Source: Xenococcus sp. PCC 7305 (lineage in GTDB: Bacteria > Cyanobacteriota > Cyanobacteriia > Cyanobacteriales > Xenococcaceae). Taken from it: 50,032 nt of DNA. A program made the position numbers and the translations under genes. The stretch's first letter is position 1. Each line of letters opens with the position of its first letter. The stretch is from NCBI RefSeq assembly GCF_000332055.1, contig NZ_ALVZ01000196.1:1-50032 (forward strand), given 5' to 3'. Under the pieces are notes generated by a model. It saw nothing but the letters and a program-made list of their open reading frames with translations, was not told the origin of the DNA and made no database searches. Below, piece after piece: positions 34,169-45,400 of the stretch.

Positions 34169-35044
34169 GTGAAGATTTTACCTAAAATAATTAGTTTGAG
34201 ACCTGGAAGAATTTTGTTCTCTAAAATTTCATTTTGCGCGATTGTGCTCGCAGTTTTTACTTTGGTTTACACAATTCAAATCGAGCCTTATTGGTTTGAA
34301 ATAGTCTCTGTAAACATCACTATTCCCCAACTAGCCCCAGCTTTTAAGAACTTTAAGATCGTGCAAATTAGCGACCTTCATGTTGACACCTCAATGAATC
34401 GTCGCAAGTTAGACAAAATAGTCCAAATCATTAATCAGCAACAGCCAGATATCGTGGCTATAACTGGTGACTTTTTTACCTACAAACCTGATTTCGTAAG
34501 TACTAACTTATTAACCAATGCATTACAAAAATTAACCCCCAAGGAAAAAACTATAGCCGTATTAGGCAACCATGATTATTATTCTGATCCCTCAATAATT
34601 CGTAAAATTCTGGCTCAAAGTAATGTTCTTGAACTGGAAAATAATGTTTACACCATCAAAAGAGGGCTAGAAAAACTTCAAATTGCTGGGCTAGATGATT
34701 ATTTGATGGGCAAATCTCGTTTGGATTTAGTGTTGGCTCAATTAGTCACGGATGATGTCACGATTCTCTTGGTTCATGAACCGGATTTCGCTGATATTAG
34801 TGCTCCCACGGGAAAATTCGACCTAGAAATCTCAGGTCATTCCCATGGTGGTCAAGTCAGATTTCCTTTTCGGCAGCCTGATGTTTTGCCTCCCTATGGC
34901 AGAAAATATCCTTTGGGGCGCTATCAAATCGGCAATATGATCCAATATACCAATCGCGGGGTCGGAATGATTCCCCCCGCGATACGCTTCAACTCTCGTC
35001 CTGAGATTACTGTTTTTATCTTAAACGAAGAAAAAAATTCTTGA
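34169..35044 (+). CDS. Membrane-anchored calcineurin-like metallophosphoesterase
   Basis: A 291-residue protein with one N-terminal membrane helix (FCAIVLAVFTLVYTIQI) and a metal-dependent phosphoesterase domain of the YaeI type. Metal motifs are QISDLHVD, ITGDFFTY, VLGNHDYY, LLVHEPDF and ISGHSHGGQVRFP. Relatives act on lipid A precursors or other phosphodiesters; the substrate here is unknown. The start is GTG 34169, with no visible Shine-Dalgarno. It ends 1 nt before the carB stop (convergent). Confidence 0.88.
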   Translation: MKILPKIISLRPGRILFSKISFCAIVLAVFTLVYTIQIEPYWFEIVSVNITIPQLAPAFKNFKIVQISDLHVDTSMNRRKLDKIVQIINQQQPDIVAITGDFFTYKPDFVSTNLLTNALQKLTPKEKTIAVLGNHDYYSDPSIIRKILAQSNVLELENNVYTIKRGLEKLQIAGLDDYLMGKSRLDLVLAQLVTDDVTILLVHEPDFADISAPTGKFDLEISGHSHGGQVRFPFRQPDVLPPYGRKYPLGRYQIGNMIQYTNRGVGMIPPAIRFNSRPEITVFILNEEKNS

Positions 35045-35045
35045 T

Positions 35046-38000
35046 TTAACTCAGGTAATCCTGTAAAGCCTTGACTTCCAAAGGTTCCGATCGCAAAGAA
35101 CGAATTGCTGCGATCGTTGCCTTGGCTCCTGCAATAGTTGTAATTACAGGTAATTTATAATCTAGAGCCATACGTCGAATTAATCGCGCATCAGTCTGGG
35201 ATTCTTCCCCAGTAGGAGTATTAATGATCAGTTGAATTTGGTTGTTTTTAATCCAATCTATGACATGGGGACGACCTTCATGGACTTTCAACACTAAATC
35301 GATATCTTGAATTCCATGATCTTGTAATACTTTTCTGGTTCCTGAGGTCGCAACGATTTTGAACCCTAGCTCAATAAATTCCTGCACTACCGGAATCGCT
35401 AATTTTTTATCCCGTTGGTTCATCGAAACAAAGACCGTTCCTTCAAGAGCTAAATCCACTCCTGCCGCAATTTCTGCCTTGGCAAAAGCTTTGCCAAAAT
35501 CGGTATCAATTCCCATGACTTCCCCAGTGGAGCGCATTTCTGGCCCTAATAAGGTGTCGCTGCCAGGAAACTTATTGAAAGGCAAGACTGCTTCTTTTAC
35601 CGCGATATGTTTGGGAACAACTTCCTGGGTAATACCTAACGATTCGAGGGTTCGACCTGACATAATCAAAGATGCCATTTTCGCCAGGGGAACTCCTGTT
35701 GCCTTAGAAACATAGGGAACTGTGCGGGATGCCCGAGGATTCGCTTCGAGAATATAAACCTGTTCTCCTTGGACTGCATATTGAATATTCATCAACCCGA
35801 CTACATTTAGAGCTTGAGCCAGTTTATCTGTCCAAACACGAATTGTTTTGATGGCATTAGGGGAAAGCGACTGGAAAGGAACAGAACAGGCCGAGTCTCC
35901 TGAGTGAATGCCTGCCTGCTCGATATGTTCCATAATGCCGCCGATGACTACGCCTCCCGTGGCGTCGCATAGGGCATCCACATCAACTTCGATCGCATTC
36001 TCCAAAAATTTATCAATCAAAATCGGATGATCCGGTTCTACCTGTACCGCATAGGTCATATAGCGTTTGAGATCATCATCGGAATAGACAATTTCCATTG
36101 CTCTGCCCCCCAACACATAGGAAGGCCGAACTACTACAGGATAGCCAATTTGTTGAGTAATGCTAAGAGATTCTTCATAACTACGAGCCAGGCCGTTAGG
36201 TGGCTGGAGAATGTCTAATTCTCTGAGAATTTTCTCGAATCTTTCGCGATCTTCGGCTGTATCAATCGAGTCAGGAGAAGTTCCCCAAATTTTAGTATGG
36301 GAAGAATTTGCTAAATATTTTTGCAAGGGAAGAGCTAGTTTTAAAGGTGTTTGCCCTCCGAACTGGACAATAATGCCAACTGGTTTTTCGGCTTCAATGA
36401 TATTTAAGACGTCTTCTTTGGTCAGCGGTTCAAAGTAAAGGCGATCGCTCGTATCGTAATCAGTGGACACAGTTTCGGGATTGGAGTTGACCATAATGGT
36501 CTCATAGCCCGCATCCGAGAGGGAAAACGCCGCGTGGCAGCAACAATAATCAAATTCAATCCCTTGTCCAATGCGATTTGGCCCGCCACCGAGAATCATG
36601 ACTTTCTTCTTGTCTGAAGGGGCGATTTCTGATTCACCCTCTTCATAGGTGGAGTAATAATAGGGAGTCGAAGATTCAAATTCGGCCGCGCAGGTATCCA
36701 CCAATTTATAAACTGGGATGATGTTTAAGGATTTACGATAGGCTCTAACTTCATCTTCGGTGGTTTTCGTGGCATGGGCAATTTGGCGATCGCTAAAGCC
36801 CTTTTGCTTGGCATCCCGCATCTTGGCAGCAGAAATTTCTGTCAAAGAAGTTCGTTGTAAAGCCTTTTCCGTTTCGAGAATGTCTTGTAACTTATCTAAG
36901 AACCAGATATCGATCGCAGTTAAATCATGGATCTCTTCTGGACTCATCCCCAATTTTAAACCCTGATAAATACTAAAAATGCGTTCAGGATTGGGCGTTC
37001 TTAAACTAGAGCGGACCTGGGAAATTGTTGGTAAGGGCCCTTTGCGATCGCTACCAAACCCATAACGCCCCGTTTCTAGCGATCGCAACGCTTTTTGAAA
37101 AGATTCACAGAAAGTGCGCCCAATAGACATAGCCTCCCCGACGGATTTCATTTGTGTGGTTAAAATCGCTTCTGAGCCGGGGAATTTCTCAAAGGCAAAA
37201 CGGGGAATTTTAGTGACTACATAATCAATTGTTGGTTCAAAAGATGCGGGAGTTTTCTTTGTAATATCATTGGGAATTTCATCTAAGGTGTAACCTACGG
37301 CTAACTTAGCCGCAAATTTGGCGATCGGGAATCCTGTCGCCTTAGAAGCCAAAGCCGAAGAACGAGAAACCCGAGGATTCATTTCAATGACAATCACATC
37401 TCCATTAAGCGGGTTGGTGGCAAACTGAATATTAGAGCCGCCTGTCTCCACCCCAATTTCGCGAATAATCGCCAAAGAATAATCCCGCAAACGCTGATAC
37501 TCTTTATCTGTCAAGGTTTGAGCTGGGGCAACGGTAATCGAATCTCCCGTATGAATTCCCATCGGATCAATATTTTCAATCGAACAGATAATCACCACAT
37601 TATCCGCCAAATCCCGCATGACCTCTAGTTCATACTCTTTCCAGCCCAGTAAAGATTTTTCCACTAAAATTTGGTTTACAGGAGAGCACTCAATCCCAAA
37701 CTGAGCCATCTTTTCATATTCTTCTTGGTTATAGGCAATTCCGCCCCCAGTCCCACCTAGAGTAAAAGCAGGACGAATAATCAAAGGATAACTCCCAATT
37801 TCCGCCGCGATTTCATGGGCTTCGGTCATATTTTCGGCAATTCCTGAAGGGCAAACTGGAACGCCTATTTTCGCCATGGCTTCTTTGAATAATAATCGAT
37901 CTTCTGCCTTTTCAATGGCGGGCAATTTCGCCCCAATCAATTCCACATTATATTGCTCTAAGACGCCATTTTTTGCCAGGGACACAGCTATGTTGAGAGC

Positions 38001-38282
38001 TGTTTGTCCCCCCATCGTCGGTAAAAGGGCATCTGGTTTTTCCTTGGCGATCACCTTAGCAACTATTTCTGGAGTCAGCGGTTCGATATAGGTCCGATTC
38101 GCCATTTCAGGATCGGTCATAATCGAGGCTGGATTAGAATTGATCAACACTACTTCATAACCTTCTTCTCGTAATGCTTTACAAGCCTGGGTTCCCGAAT
38201 AGTCGAACTCACAAGCTTGTCCAATTACGATGGGGCCAGAACCAAGAAGGAGAATTTTTTGGATATCGTTACGACGAGGCAT
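35046..38282 (-). CDS. carB: Carbamoyl-phosphate synthase large subunit
   Basis: Makes carbamoyl phosphate for arginine and pyrimidines together with CarA, 1078 residues. Two homologous ATP-grasp halves are evident: the first from [22 protein letters not shown], the second from [39 protein letters not shown] and [18 protein letters not shown] mark the two active sites. A C-terminal MGS-like allosteric domain starts near [13 protein letters not shown] 38282 is preferred to the upstream TTG at 38306. carA is not adjacent. Confidence 0.97.
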   Translation of the reverse strand: MPRRNDIQKILLLGSGPIVIGQACEFDYSGTQACKALREEGYEVVLINSNPASIMTDPEMANRTYIEPLTPEIVAKVIAKEKPDALLPTMGGQTALNIAVSLAKNGVLEQYNVELIGAKLPAIEKAEDRLLFKEAMAKIGVPVCPSGIAENMTEAHEIAAEIGSYPLIIRPAFTLGGTGGGIAYNQEEYEKMAQFGIECSPVNQILVEKSLLGWKEYELEVMRDLADNVVIICSIENIDPMGIHTGDSITVAPAQTLTDKEYQRLRDYSLAIIREIGVETGGSNIQFATNPLNGDVIVIEMNPRVSRSSALASKATGFPIAKFAAKLAVGYTLDEIPNDITKKTPASFEPTIDYVVTKIPRFAFEKFPGSEAILTTQMKSVGEAMSIGRTFCESFQKALRSLETGRYGFGSDRKGPLPTISQVRSSLRTPNPERIFSIYQGLKLGMSPEEIHDLTAIDIWFLDKLQDILETEKALQRTSLTEISAAKMRDAKQKGFSDRQIAHATKTTEDEVRAYRKSLNIIPVYKLVDTCAAEFESSTPYYYSTYEEGESEIAPSDKKKVMILGGGPNRIGQGIEFDYCCCHAAFSLSDAGYETIMVNSNPETVSTDYDTSDRLYFEPLTKEDVLNIIEAEKPVGIIVQFGGQTPLKLALPLQKYLANSSHTKIWGTSPDSIDTAEDRERFEKILRELDILQPPNGLARSYEESLSITQQIGYPVVVRPSYVLGGRAMEIVYSDDDLKRYMTYAVQVEPDHPILIDKFLENAIEVDVDALCDATGGVVIGGIMEHIEQAGIHSGDSACSVPFQSLSPNAIKTIRVWTDKLAQALNVVGLMNIQYAVQGEQVYILEANPRASRTVPYVSKATGVPLAKMASLIMSGRTLESLGITQEVVPKHIAVKEAVLPFNKFPGSDTLLGPEMRSTGEVMGIDTDFGKAFAKAEIAAGVDLALEGTVFVSMNQRDKKLAIPVVQEFIELGFKIVATSGTRKVLQDHGIQDIDLVLKVHEGRPHVIDWIKNNQIQLIINTPTGEESQTDARLIRRMALDYKLPVITTIAGAKATIAAIRSLRSEPLEVKALQDYLS

Positions 38283-38416
38283 AGGTGTAGATCTTTGGGC
38301 TAACAAAATATATAACTAGCCAGAACATTGTATAACCTCGCGTACCTCTGTTAGTAGTCAACCATAGATTTTATCTGGGTTTATTGACAAGCAAGAGCCA
38401 TATTAAATTACGTCTA

Positions 38417-38971
38417 TTAGTTAGAATCACATTGCGGAGCATTGACAGGATCAGCATTTGGACCTGTATAATTCCCAGTTCTAGTTATGCCCAATCCGTT
38501 AGCGATCACAAAACATCTTTGAGTATCGCTTGAATCAGAAAAAACAGCTATTGTCCCACCTGAAGTAGTATTTCCTTTAGCTGAAAATGTAATTTCATTT
38601 GCGGTTGGCACTAGATTAACTCTTACTGTTATGTCATCATTTGCGATATCGACATCATCATCAATTAGTCTTACCTCTGGCAAACAGCTAGCAGGAACTG
38701 CGGCTATTGTCCTCTCTCCAGGATCGTTATCTCCAGGATTAATTGTTACTGTACAGCTTATTCCCTGACGTATCGCTTGTCTTTGAGCTTCTTTAACTGC
38801 TCCATTTATGATGCTCAAAGCATTGTTAACTCGATGATGGCTAAATAATGCCATTAAATTAGGGGCTGCGATCGCACCTATGATCCCAAGGATAATTACT
38901 GTCGCTAGCATTTCGATTAAAGTAAAACCATTATTATTTGCTCTGTAATAATTGTTATGATAGATTTTCAT
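38417..38971 (-). CDS. Type IV pilin-like protein (GspH/FimT type)
   Basis: A 184-residue protein with a prepilin peptidase site: basic N-terminal leader ending NNNG, then FTLIEMLATVIILGIIGAIAAPNL with glutamate at +5 of the mature chain. The helix is followed by the minor-pilin pattern HRVNNALSIINGAVKEAQRQAIRQG and a beta-rich C-domain with four cysteines. It is probably a minor pilin or pseudopilin of the type IV pilus used for motility or DNA uptake. It stands alone, with no other pil gene in the window. Confidence 0.87.
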   Translation of the reverse strand: MKIYHNNYYRANNNGFTLIEMLATVIILGIIGAIAAPNLMALFSHHRVNNALSIINGAVKEAQRQAIRQGISCTVTINPGDNDPGERTIAAVPASCLPEVRLIDDDVDIANDDITVRVNLVPTANEITFSAKGNTTSGGTIAVFSDSSDTQRCFVIANGLGITRTGNYTGPNADPVNAPQCDSN

Positions 38972-39124
38972 TTAAAACAGTACCTTTAAATGTTCTACTA
39001 ATGATACTTAAGACAATTTTGTTTAGTAAAAAAGATTAAATAAGCAATTCACCACACAGGCTAACAGCGTTGAGCGGAAACGGCAAATAGAAATTTGAGA
39101 ACAATATCAATAAAACTATAAGGG

Positions 39125-39151
39125 ATAAAAAATAACCCGCAAGAACGGGTC
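39125..39151 (-). terminator. Terminator after the DUF2780-like gene
   Basis: On the minus strand ACCCG and CGGGT pair around a 6-nt loop and are followed by TATTTTTTAT. It lies 64 nt downstream of the DUF2780-like stop. Confidence 0.7.
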
Positions 39152-39214
39152 AAAAATCAGATGAATTGCACTCTATGTTAGTGTCTATTTATTATTAGAG
39201 TGGAAAGGGAAAAC

Positions 39215-39610
39215 TCATTTCAAAATTCCTGCCAAAATATTCTTAACCTCATCACCACCTTGACTCTGCACAAAGGAAAGAATTATCGGGGCAAATTTGC
39301 TTATCATGTCAGGCTTTAACCCCAATTGACCAAAACCGCCAGCCAAGGATGCTAATCCAGCCAACTTGCCGACACTGCCCCCTCCACCACCAAGGGCACC
39401 AACTAAACCTCCAATAGCCCCGACAACGTTCCTCCCTTCTTGGGGGGCCGCACCTAACAAATCATTTAAGCCAGGAACCACATTTGCCACTTTGGAAAAT
39501 TCGCCATCTCCTAGTTGTTGTTTTGCCAGTTGAAAAATTAGTCCTGCTCCGCCTTTAGCCTGTTTCTGGTTTACATCCAGACTTTGAGTTAATAGCTCAA
39601 TCAGTTCCAT
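39215..39610 (-). CDS. DUF2780/VcgC-like protein
   Basis: A 131-residue protein starting MELIELLTQSLDVNQKQAKG, with an amphipathic helix pair and a glycine-rich middle (VGAIGGLVGALGGGGGSVGK), ending GGDEVKNILAGILK. The pattern LDVNQKQAKGGAGLIFQLAKQQL matches the VcgC/VcgE (DUF2780) family of unknown function. ATG 39610 is chosen over TTG 39652. No enzyme motif. Confidence 0.75.
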   Translation of the reverse strand: MELIELLTQSLDVNQKQAKGGAGLIFQLAKQQLGDGEFSKVANVVPGLNDLLGAAPQEGRNVVGAIGGLVGALGGGGGSVGKLAGLASLAGGFGQLGLKPDMISKFAPIILSFVQSQGGDEVKNILAGILK

Positions 39611-39698
39611 GGTTATAATTGTAAAATTTACTACTTTTTTCCAGAGTGCCAAATCCTCAGGAAAAATTAAAGAAAGAAAATCTTAAAATTGCTTCTCA

Positions 39699-39733
39699 AT
39701 AAGCTATAAGCTATAAGCTATAAGCTATAAGCT
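39699..39733. repeat. Five perfect 7-base repeats upstream of trpE
   Basis: Five identical ATAAGCT units followed by TTTTTT. This is the only perfectly uniform 7-base tract in the window. It lies 95 nt upstream of the trpE ATG and contains repeated AGCT palindromes. Confidence 0.9.
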
Positions 39734-39828
39734 TTTTTCCTCGAAAGCATAGAAGCTGAACCTTCAAAAATAGGCTCTACTTCTGGTGTCTTCTCTGCCT
39801 CCCTAAACTGAAAATCTTCAACAAAAAT

Positions 39829-41355
39829 ATGATATTCCCCAGTTTTGAGCAATTTTCTGAACTAGCTAATCAAGGTAATTTTATTCCTGTATATCAAGAA
39901 TTAGCGGCTGATCTCGAAACTCCAGTTTCTGCTTGGTATAAAGTATGTGCAGGACAACCCTACAACTTTTTACTGGAGTCAGTCGAAGGGGGAGAAAACA
40001 TTGCTCGTTATAGTTTTCTTGGTTGTGACCCGGTATGGGTACTAGAAGCTAGAGGCGCTCAAACTATTCAAACTCATCGAGATAATAGTGCTACGACTTT
40101 TACAGGTAATCCCTTTGACATTTTAGAGCAATGTTTAGGTTCGATTAATCCTGTGAAATTAGACAACCTACCTCCTGGTATCGGCGGGTTGTTCGGGGTT
40201 TGGGGTTATGAGTTAATCAATTGGATTGAACCTAGAGTTCCTATCAATTCTAATACCGAAACTGATCTTCCTGATGGCGTCTGGATGCAGGTAGATAATT
40301 TAATGATTTTTGATCGTGTGAAGTGTAAAATATGGGCGATCGCCTATGCCGATTTACGAGATCCCCAAGCAAACTTAGAGGAGGCCTATAAGATAGCCTG
40401 CGATCGCGTTTCTAAGTTAATTCTGAAACTAAAATTACCCTTGCCAGTAGAAGCAACTGCCCTCGAATGGAAAAGCACCACAGAGGATAAACGAAATTTT
40501 GAATATTCTAGTAATACAGAAAAAAAAGCTTTTTGTGCAAATGTTAAAAAAGCGCAAGAATATATTAGCGAGGGAGATATTTTTCAGGTAGTCTTATCCC
40601 AAAGACTTGCTACTAGTTATCAAGGTCATCCTTTTAACCTTTATCGTTCTCTGCGATTAATTAATCCCTCGCCATATATGGGTTATTACCAATTTGGGGA
40701 TTGGCAGCTCATCGGCTCTTCCCCCGAGGTAATGGTCAAAGCCGAAAAAGAAACTAACGGCTCTTTCAAGGCAACAGTGCGTCCCATTGCTGGAACTAGA
40801 CCTAGAGGCCAAAATTGGCAAGAAGATGCTGCCTTTGCCAAGAGTTTACTTGAAGATCCCAAAGAAAGAGCTGAACATGTGATGCTGGTCGATCTAGGTC
40901 GCAATGATTTGGGTCGAGTTTGTGTCAAGGGAAGTGTAAACGTCAACGAACTAATGATCATTGAGCGTTATTCCCATGTCATGCATATTGTGAGTAATGT
41001 GGTTGGAACATTAGATCCCGAGAAAAATGCTTGGGATCTACTACAAGCTTGTTTCCCCGCAGGCACAGTCAGTGGCGCGCCAAAAATCCGTGCCATGGAG
41101 ATTATTAATGAACTAGAACCAGAACGCCGAGGCCCTTATTCTGGGGTATATGGCTATTACGATTTCGAAGGGCAGCTTAATAGTGCCATTACCATTAGAA
41201 CCATGATTGTGCGCCCTGGAGAAAATGACAATCATCACATTGTATTTGTGCAAGCTGGTGCTGGTTTAGTGGCTGATTCTGTTCCTGAAAATGAATATCA
41301 AGAAACTCTCAATAAAGCCAGGGGATTATTAGAAGCAATTCGGAGTATTAACTAG
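39829..41355 (+). CDS. trpE: Anthranilate synthase component I
   Basis: Converts chorismate and ammonia or glutamine to anthranilate, 508 residues. The N-terminal domain has the LLES tryptophan feedback site (48-51) and ARYSFLG. The C-terminal chorismate-binding domain shows DIFQVVLSQR, PSPYMGYYQFGDWQLIGSSPE, VRPIAGTRPRG, DLGRNDLGRV and FPAGTVSGAPKIRAMEII. Paralogues such as PabB and salicylate synthases are less likely given LLES and overall length. No trpG is adjacent. Confidence 0.93.
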   Translation: MIFPSFEQFSELANQGNFIPVYQELAADLETPVSAWYKVCAGQPYNFLLESVEGGENIARYSFLGCDPVWVLEARGAQTIQTHRDNSATTFTGNPFDILEQCLGSINPVKLDNLPPGIGGLFGVWGYELINWIEPRVPINSNTETDLPDGVWMQVDNLMIFDRVKCKIWAIAYADLRDPQANLEEAYKIACDRVSKLILKLKLPLPVEATALEWKSTTEDKRNFEYSSNTEKKAFCANVKKAQEYISEGDIFQVVLSQRLATSYQGHPFNLYRSLRLINPSPYMGYYQFGDWQLIGSSPEVMVKAEKETNGSFKATVRPIAGTRPRGQNWQEDAAFAKSLLEDPKERAEHVMLVDLGRNDLGRVCVKGSVNVNELMIIERYSHVMHIVSNVVGTLDPEKNAWDLLQACFPAGTVSGAPKIRAMEIINELEPERRGPYSGVYGYYDFEGQLNSAITIRTMIVRPGENDNHHIVFVQAGAGLVADSVPENEYQETLNKARGLLEAIRSIN

Positions 41356-41402
41356 ACGTTAATTTACATGACTTGTCAATTTATGGTCTAGTCATAACTA
41401 GC

Positions 41403-41570
41403 GTTGGGTTTTAGGTAGTAGGTTTTAGGTTAAAAAAGCTATATTTTGATTTGAATTCGAGAATATTTTAGATATGAAGCATTTTACTGCTTTAGGGCGT
41501 CTATTACTCATAAAATAACCGTTTTGAGATCTCCCTAGCACCTAAAACCTAACACCCAATACCTAAAAAC
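41403..41570. repeat. Small element with inverted TTTTAGGT-rich ends
   Basis: The left end (41403-41431) contains two copies of GGTTTTAGGT-like sequence. The right end (41539-41570) contains CACCTAAAACCTAACACCC, its approximate inverse. About 107 nt without an open frame lie between. The ends share their motif with the repeat at 23887-23910. This resembles a short non-autonomous element, but no target duplication was identified. Confidence 0.5.
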
Positions 41571-41579
41571 TCTTAATCT

Positions 41580-42092
41580 CTAAAATCCCAACAAGCTCCA
41601 AAAATTAACCTTATAGCCATAGAATTGGACTCCTCTTTCAATAGAAATTATTTCTTCCCCCTTCAACTTATCATCTAAAATTTGCCCAAGTATCATATTG
41701 CTATCTCCTTGGTTGTTAGTAGCATTCAGAGTGAACAGAACTAAGCTACAATCCCCCGTATTTTCCTCTGCACAAATCAGAGGAACACCATCAAGATCGT
41801 GGGTTTTAAAGGAGGATAATTGGTGTCCGCTTGCAGCATAATCTTGCAACTTCTGAGACACCTCTGCACAGAGCTCCTGAGCATTTAAATATTCTGGTAG
41901 AACTTCATCTTTCCAATGGAAAATAGTAAGAGCCTCTCCATCGGCTCTTTTTGCTATGGTAGCCGGGACTGCTCCACTAGTTTGGCAGGATATGGCTTGA
42001 TTAGAGCTACTAGTTGACGCCATTAGGACTGGAGTTGTCGTCAACGAGAATGCGATGCTTGCTAACACAGGACTAAGACATTTGATTTTCAC
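41580..42092 (-). CDS. COP23-like secreted protein
   Basis: A 170-residue protein with a signal peptide (LSPVLASIAFSLTTTPVLMAS), then the pattern ISCQTSGAVPATIAKRADGE, FHWKDEVLPEYLNAQELCAEVSQKLQDY and VPLICAEENTGDCSLVLFTL. Spacing of the four cysteines fits the COP23 (circadian oscillating protein) domain found in cyanobacteria. Cellular role unknown. The start is GTG 42092. It is divergent from the helicase gene. Confidence 0.8.
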   Translation of the reverse strand: MKIKCLSPVLASIAFSLTTTPVLMASTSSSNQAISCQTSGAVPATIAKRADGEALTIFHWKDEVLPEYLNAQELCAEVSQKLQDYAASGHQLSSFKTHDLDGVPLICAEENTGDCSLVLFTLNATNNQGDSNMILGQILDDKLKGEEIISIERGVQFYGYKVNFWSLLGF

Positions 42093-42415
42093 GGCAAGAT
42101 ACCCCTAACGTAATGATTTTTCTGAATGCTTTTAGGCATCCCAAATAATAGTTAGATTCTGAGGAGGCAATTAATGCCAACTCTTTCAAAATTTCAGTTG
42201 CTTTTCGTTTGAGATGGAGAGTTATTTTGTTCTGACCGATTCTTACACTGACCCCAAGCTGACACCTGGAATTATAAAGTACAAATTTTACATTAGATAG
42301 TTAGAAAATTGAATAAATTTAAAGATAAATAAAGTTTTTTGGCTAAAAGTTAAAATATTGCACAATAGTAATAGATTCAAATTTTTATTGAAAATAAAGG
42401 AAGTGAGGAGCATGA
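42093..42415. other. 323-nt divergent region before the helicase gene
   Basis: AT-rich, no gene seen. A 12-codon frame beginning at about 42174 with a good GAGGAGG in front (MPTLSKFQLLFV) is too short to call. GAGGAG at 42405-42410 is the helicase ribosome-binding site. Confidence 0.45.
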
Positions 42416-45400
42416 ATGTACGTCTATCGCACTTCTGTTTTCGAGCAGCGAATCACGAAACATGAACAGTTGGACTCTAAAATAGAACGTCTCTGTAAAG
42501 AATTTGAGACCATGGATTTCGATGGAATACATACTAAATTTAAAGTATTACATTCCTATTTGAAAAGAAAAGAAGGAAACTTCAGGATAATTGCTAAAGT
42601 TATTAAAATCAACCAAGAAGATATTCTTTGTTTGCTAAAAATATTTAGCAGAGGAGAACCAGCCTATAAACGTTTCTTAGAGGCTTCCAAATATGATCCT
42701 CAATTATTTCAGAAGACAGAGTTAAAAAGGGATTTAGTCAGCTGGTTAAACAAAAAGAAACGCAAATTGCCTATGGCAAACTTGCCGTTAGAAACCCTGC
42801 CGGAAGAGTTACGTTTTTGCTTAGAAAGACCTGACTGGAAGAATGATTATAATGATGTTGTGATTCACGAAAGTGAAACCTGGTGTCATAAGTTTGTTCA
42901 GCAAGAAATTCGTGAGCAGGCGACGATTTTTCGGCAACTAATTGAAGATATTGTTAATGATTTTGACTCTATTGGAACTAGAACTAATTATCCACAAGTG
43001 AAGATTTATGGAGATGGTAATTATCATCTTCTTTTTAGTACTTTGGTTACCAAGGATGAGATTCCTCAACAGGTATTATTATTGATTGCTCCTTTGGCCA
43101 GCTATCCTCATTCAGCGGTAATTGAGGAGATAATTGAAATAGTTAAAATTCAAGAAAATCAGTTTAGATGGTGGGCAGATCAAGAGCATCTTACTCTGGA
43201 AAACTTAATTACTTATACGAAACGCTCTTATCCTGCTTATATTTTATTAGAAGAAGATTTCTGGCTGAGAATCCAAAACGGCGATCGCGTCAATCTAGCT
43301 TTATCTCAAGAAGAAAAAGAACTTCTACATACAGTATCAACCAAAAAATCCTTACCCTTGTTTCTCAATGGTCGAGCAGGTAGTGGCAAGTCAACGATGC
43401 TGTTTTATTTATTTGCCTATTATTGCTATCGTCATTTGGAATTATGTCAAGAAAAAAAGCAAGATTTTTTACATCCACCTCATCCTTTGTTCTTAACTTA
43501 TAGTAAAAATCTTTCCGAATATGCCCGAGAAAGAGTTCACTCTCTTTTACGATATCATCATCATTTTGTCGAAGAAACCAGTAGATTAGATAGAATCCCT
43601 GGGCTTGGTTCTTTTTTTCAATCTTTTCGTGCTTTTTTATTGAAATTACTGCCAGATTTAGAAAGACAAAAATTTTCTGAAGATAAGTATGTGTCTTTTC
43701 ACCTCTTTCGGCAAGAATGTCGACGAAAAACCCCAAAATTATCCCCTGAAAAATGCTGGCTAGTTATTCAAAATTTCATCAAAGGCTATTGTCTAGAGAG
43801 GGAAGATCGTTATTTAGAATCAGAATTAGAATACTCTAAAATACCGAAAAAAGAGCAAAAAGTATCGGTAGCAGAATTCATTGAAATTCGCGATCGCGTT
43901 TGGAGTTGGTATCATCAATATACCCAAGATAATAATCTTTGGGATGATCGAGATTTAATCAGGCTTATCCTCAGTAGAAAATATTATAAATCTCACTATA
44001 CAGTGATTTTTTGCGATGAAGCTCAGGATTTTACTCGGCTAGAATTAAAATTAATTATGCAGCTGTCTGTGTTTTCGCGTTACAACTTAGCGCAGGAACC
44101 AATTCTGAGTTTGCCATTCGCTTTTGCTGGGGATCCTCTCCAAACTTTGAATCCTACTGGATTTCGCTGGTCAGGATTTAAGGCTGCTTTTCATGAAGAA
44201 ATTTTATCGGCTTTAATCCTCGCCCGCACTCCTTATTTGCGAATCGAGTTAAAACAATTAATTTATAACTATCGTTCAGTGATCCCGATTGTTAAAGTTA
44301 ATAATTTAATTCAACTTTGGCGCAAATTATTATGTGATTTTAGTGATATAGAACCTCAAGAAGCGAGAAAAGATCAAGGGCTTGCTCCTCAAAAATTTAT
44401 CATTGATCAAGATAGTGAAGCTCATTCTGATGTCAATGTTCAGTCTCTATTGAAAATTATTAAAGATACTATTATTTTGATTCCCTGTGATGAAGGAGAA
44501 GAACAAGATTTTATTCAACAAGATGAGCTATTGCATCATTTTTTAGATGATCAAGTTGAGTCGGGAATTCCTTGGCACATCTTAAGTGCTATTACCGCTA
44601 AAGGATTAGAATTTAAACAGGTTATACTCTATAAATTTGGCCAACGATGTCCGGAAACTCTTTGGGATGAACAATTAGAATCAACAGAAGAAGTTAAATA
44701 TTTTTTAAACAAATTATATGTTGCGGCATCTCGTCCCACAGAGAGACTCTTTATTATTGATTGTCCTAAGGGAGAAGATAAACTTTGGCAGCATTTAAAT
44801 GATCAGGAGTTGTTGAGCGAAAAAATCTCTCAAATCAAAGATCTAGAACAGCGAGAAAAATGGCAATCCAATATTCAATTTATTAGTGATGGTGAATCTT
44901 TAGAATATATTAAAAACGATGATCTAGAAGCTAATGCTTTAAGCTTTGAAACAGTAGGAATTAATACGGAAAATCCTGAATTTCTCAAGCGAGCGATCGC
45001 CGCTTATCGCAAATGTAATAATCTTTATAAAGTTGATTTTTGCTCAGCCTGGGAACTTCGTTTAGATCGAAATTTTGTAGTTGCGGGCACTCTATTTTCC
45101 CAATTGAATCATTATCTAGAAGCAGCAGAATGTTTCTGGCAAGATTCAAGTTGGATTAAATTAAGGCAATTAATCTTAAATTATGGCTCCGATCAGAGAT
45201 TTGATTCCCAACTTGAGCGATTTACCCTGTTATTCCCCTTCATCGATTTTATGGCTACGATTAGCGAAGCGAGTAATAGTTTAAAAATCAAGGCAATAAC
45301 TAAACAGATTATAAATCTTCGAGACTTTCTACTGAGCGAATATAGAGAAAAAATATTTACAGAAGAATATCACACTCGATCTTGGCAAACAGGGCTAATT

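Noticed and set aside
34099-34182. 28-codon frame with a hydrophobic segment (MGILLLPLLFISCFC) overlapping the phosphoesterase start
   Set aside because: It ends a few codons into the next gene in another frame and has no ribosome-binding site; probably chance. A frameshifted lipoprotein leader was considered but has no support.
35940-35975. Palindrome-rich sequence (GGCGTCGCATA-like) inside carB
   Set aside because: The translated protein ([15 protein letters not shown]) aligns with the conserved family without gap, so it is coding sequence and not an insertion.
42174-42212. 12-codon frame with strong GAGGAGG upstream of the helicase gene
   Set aside because: Too short to call a gene, and no leader-peptide logic (no runs of one regulatory codon).
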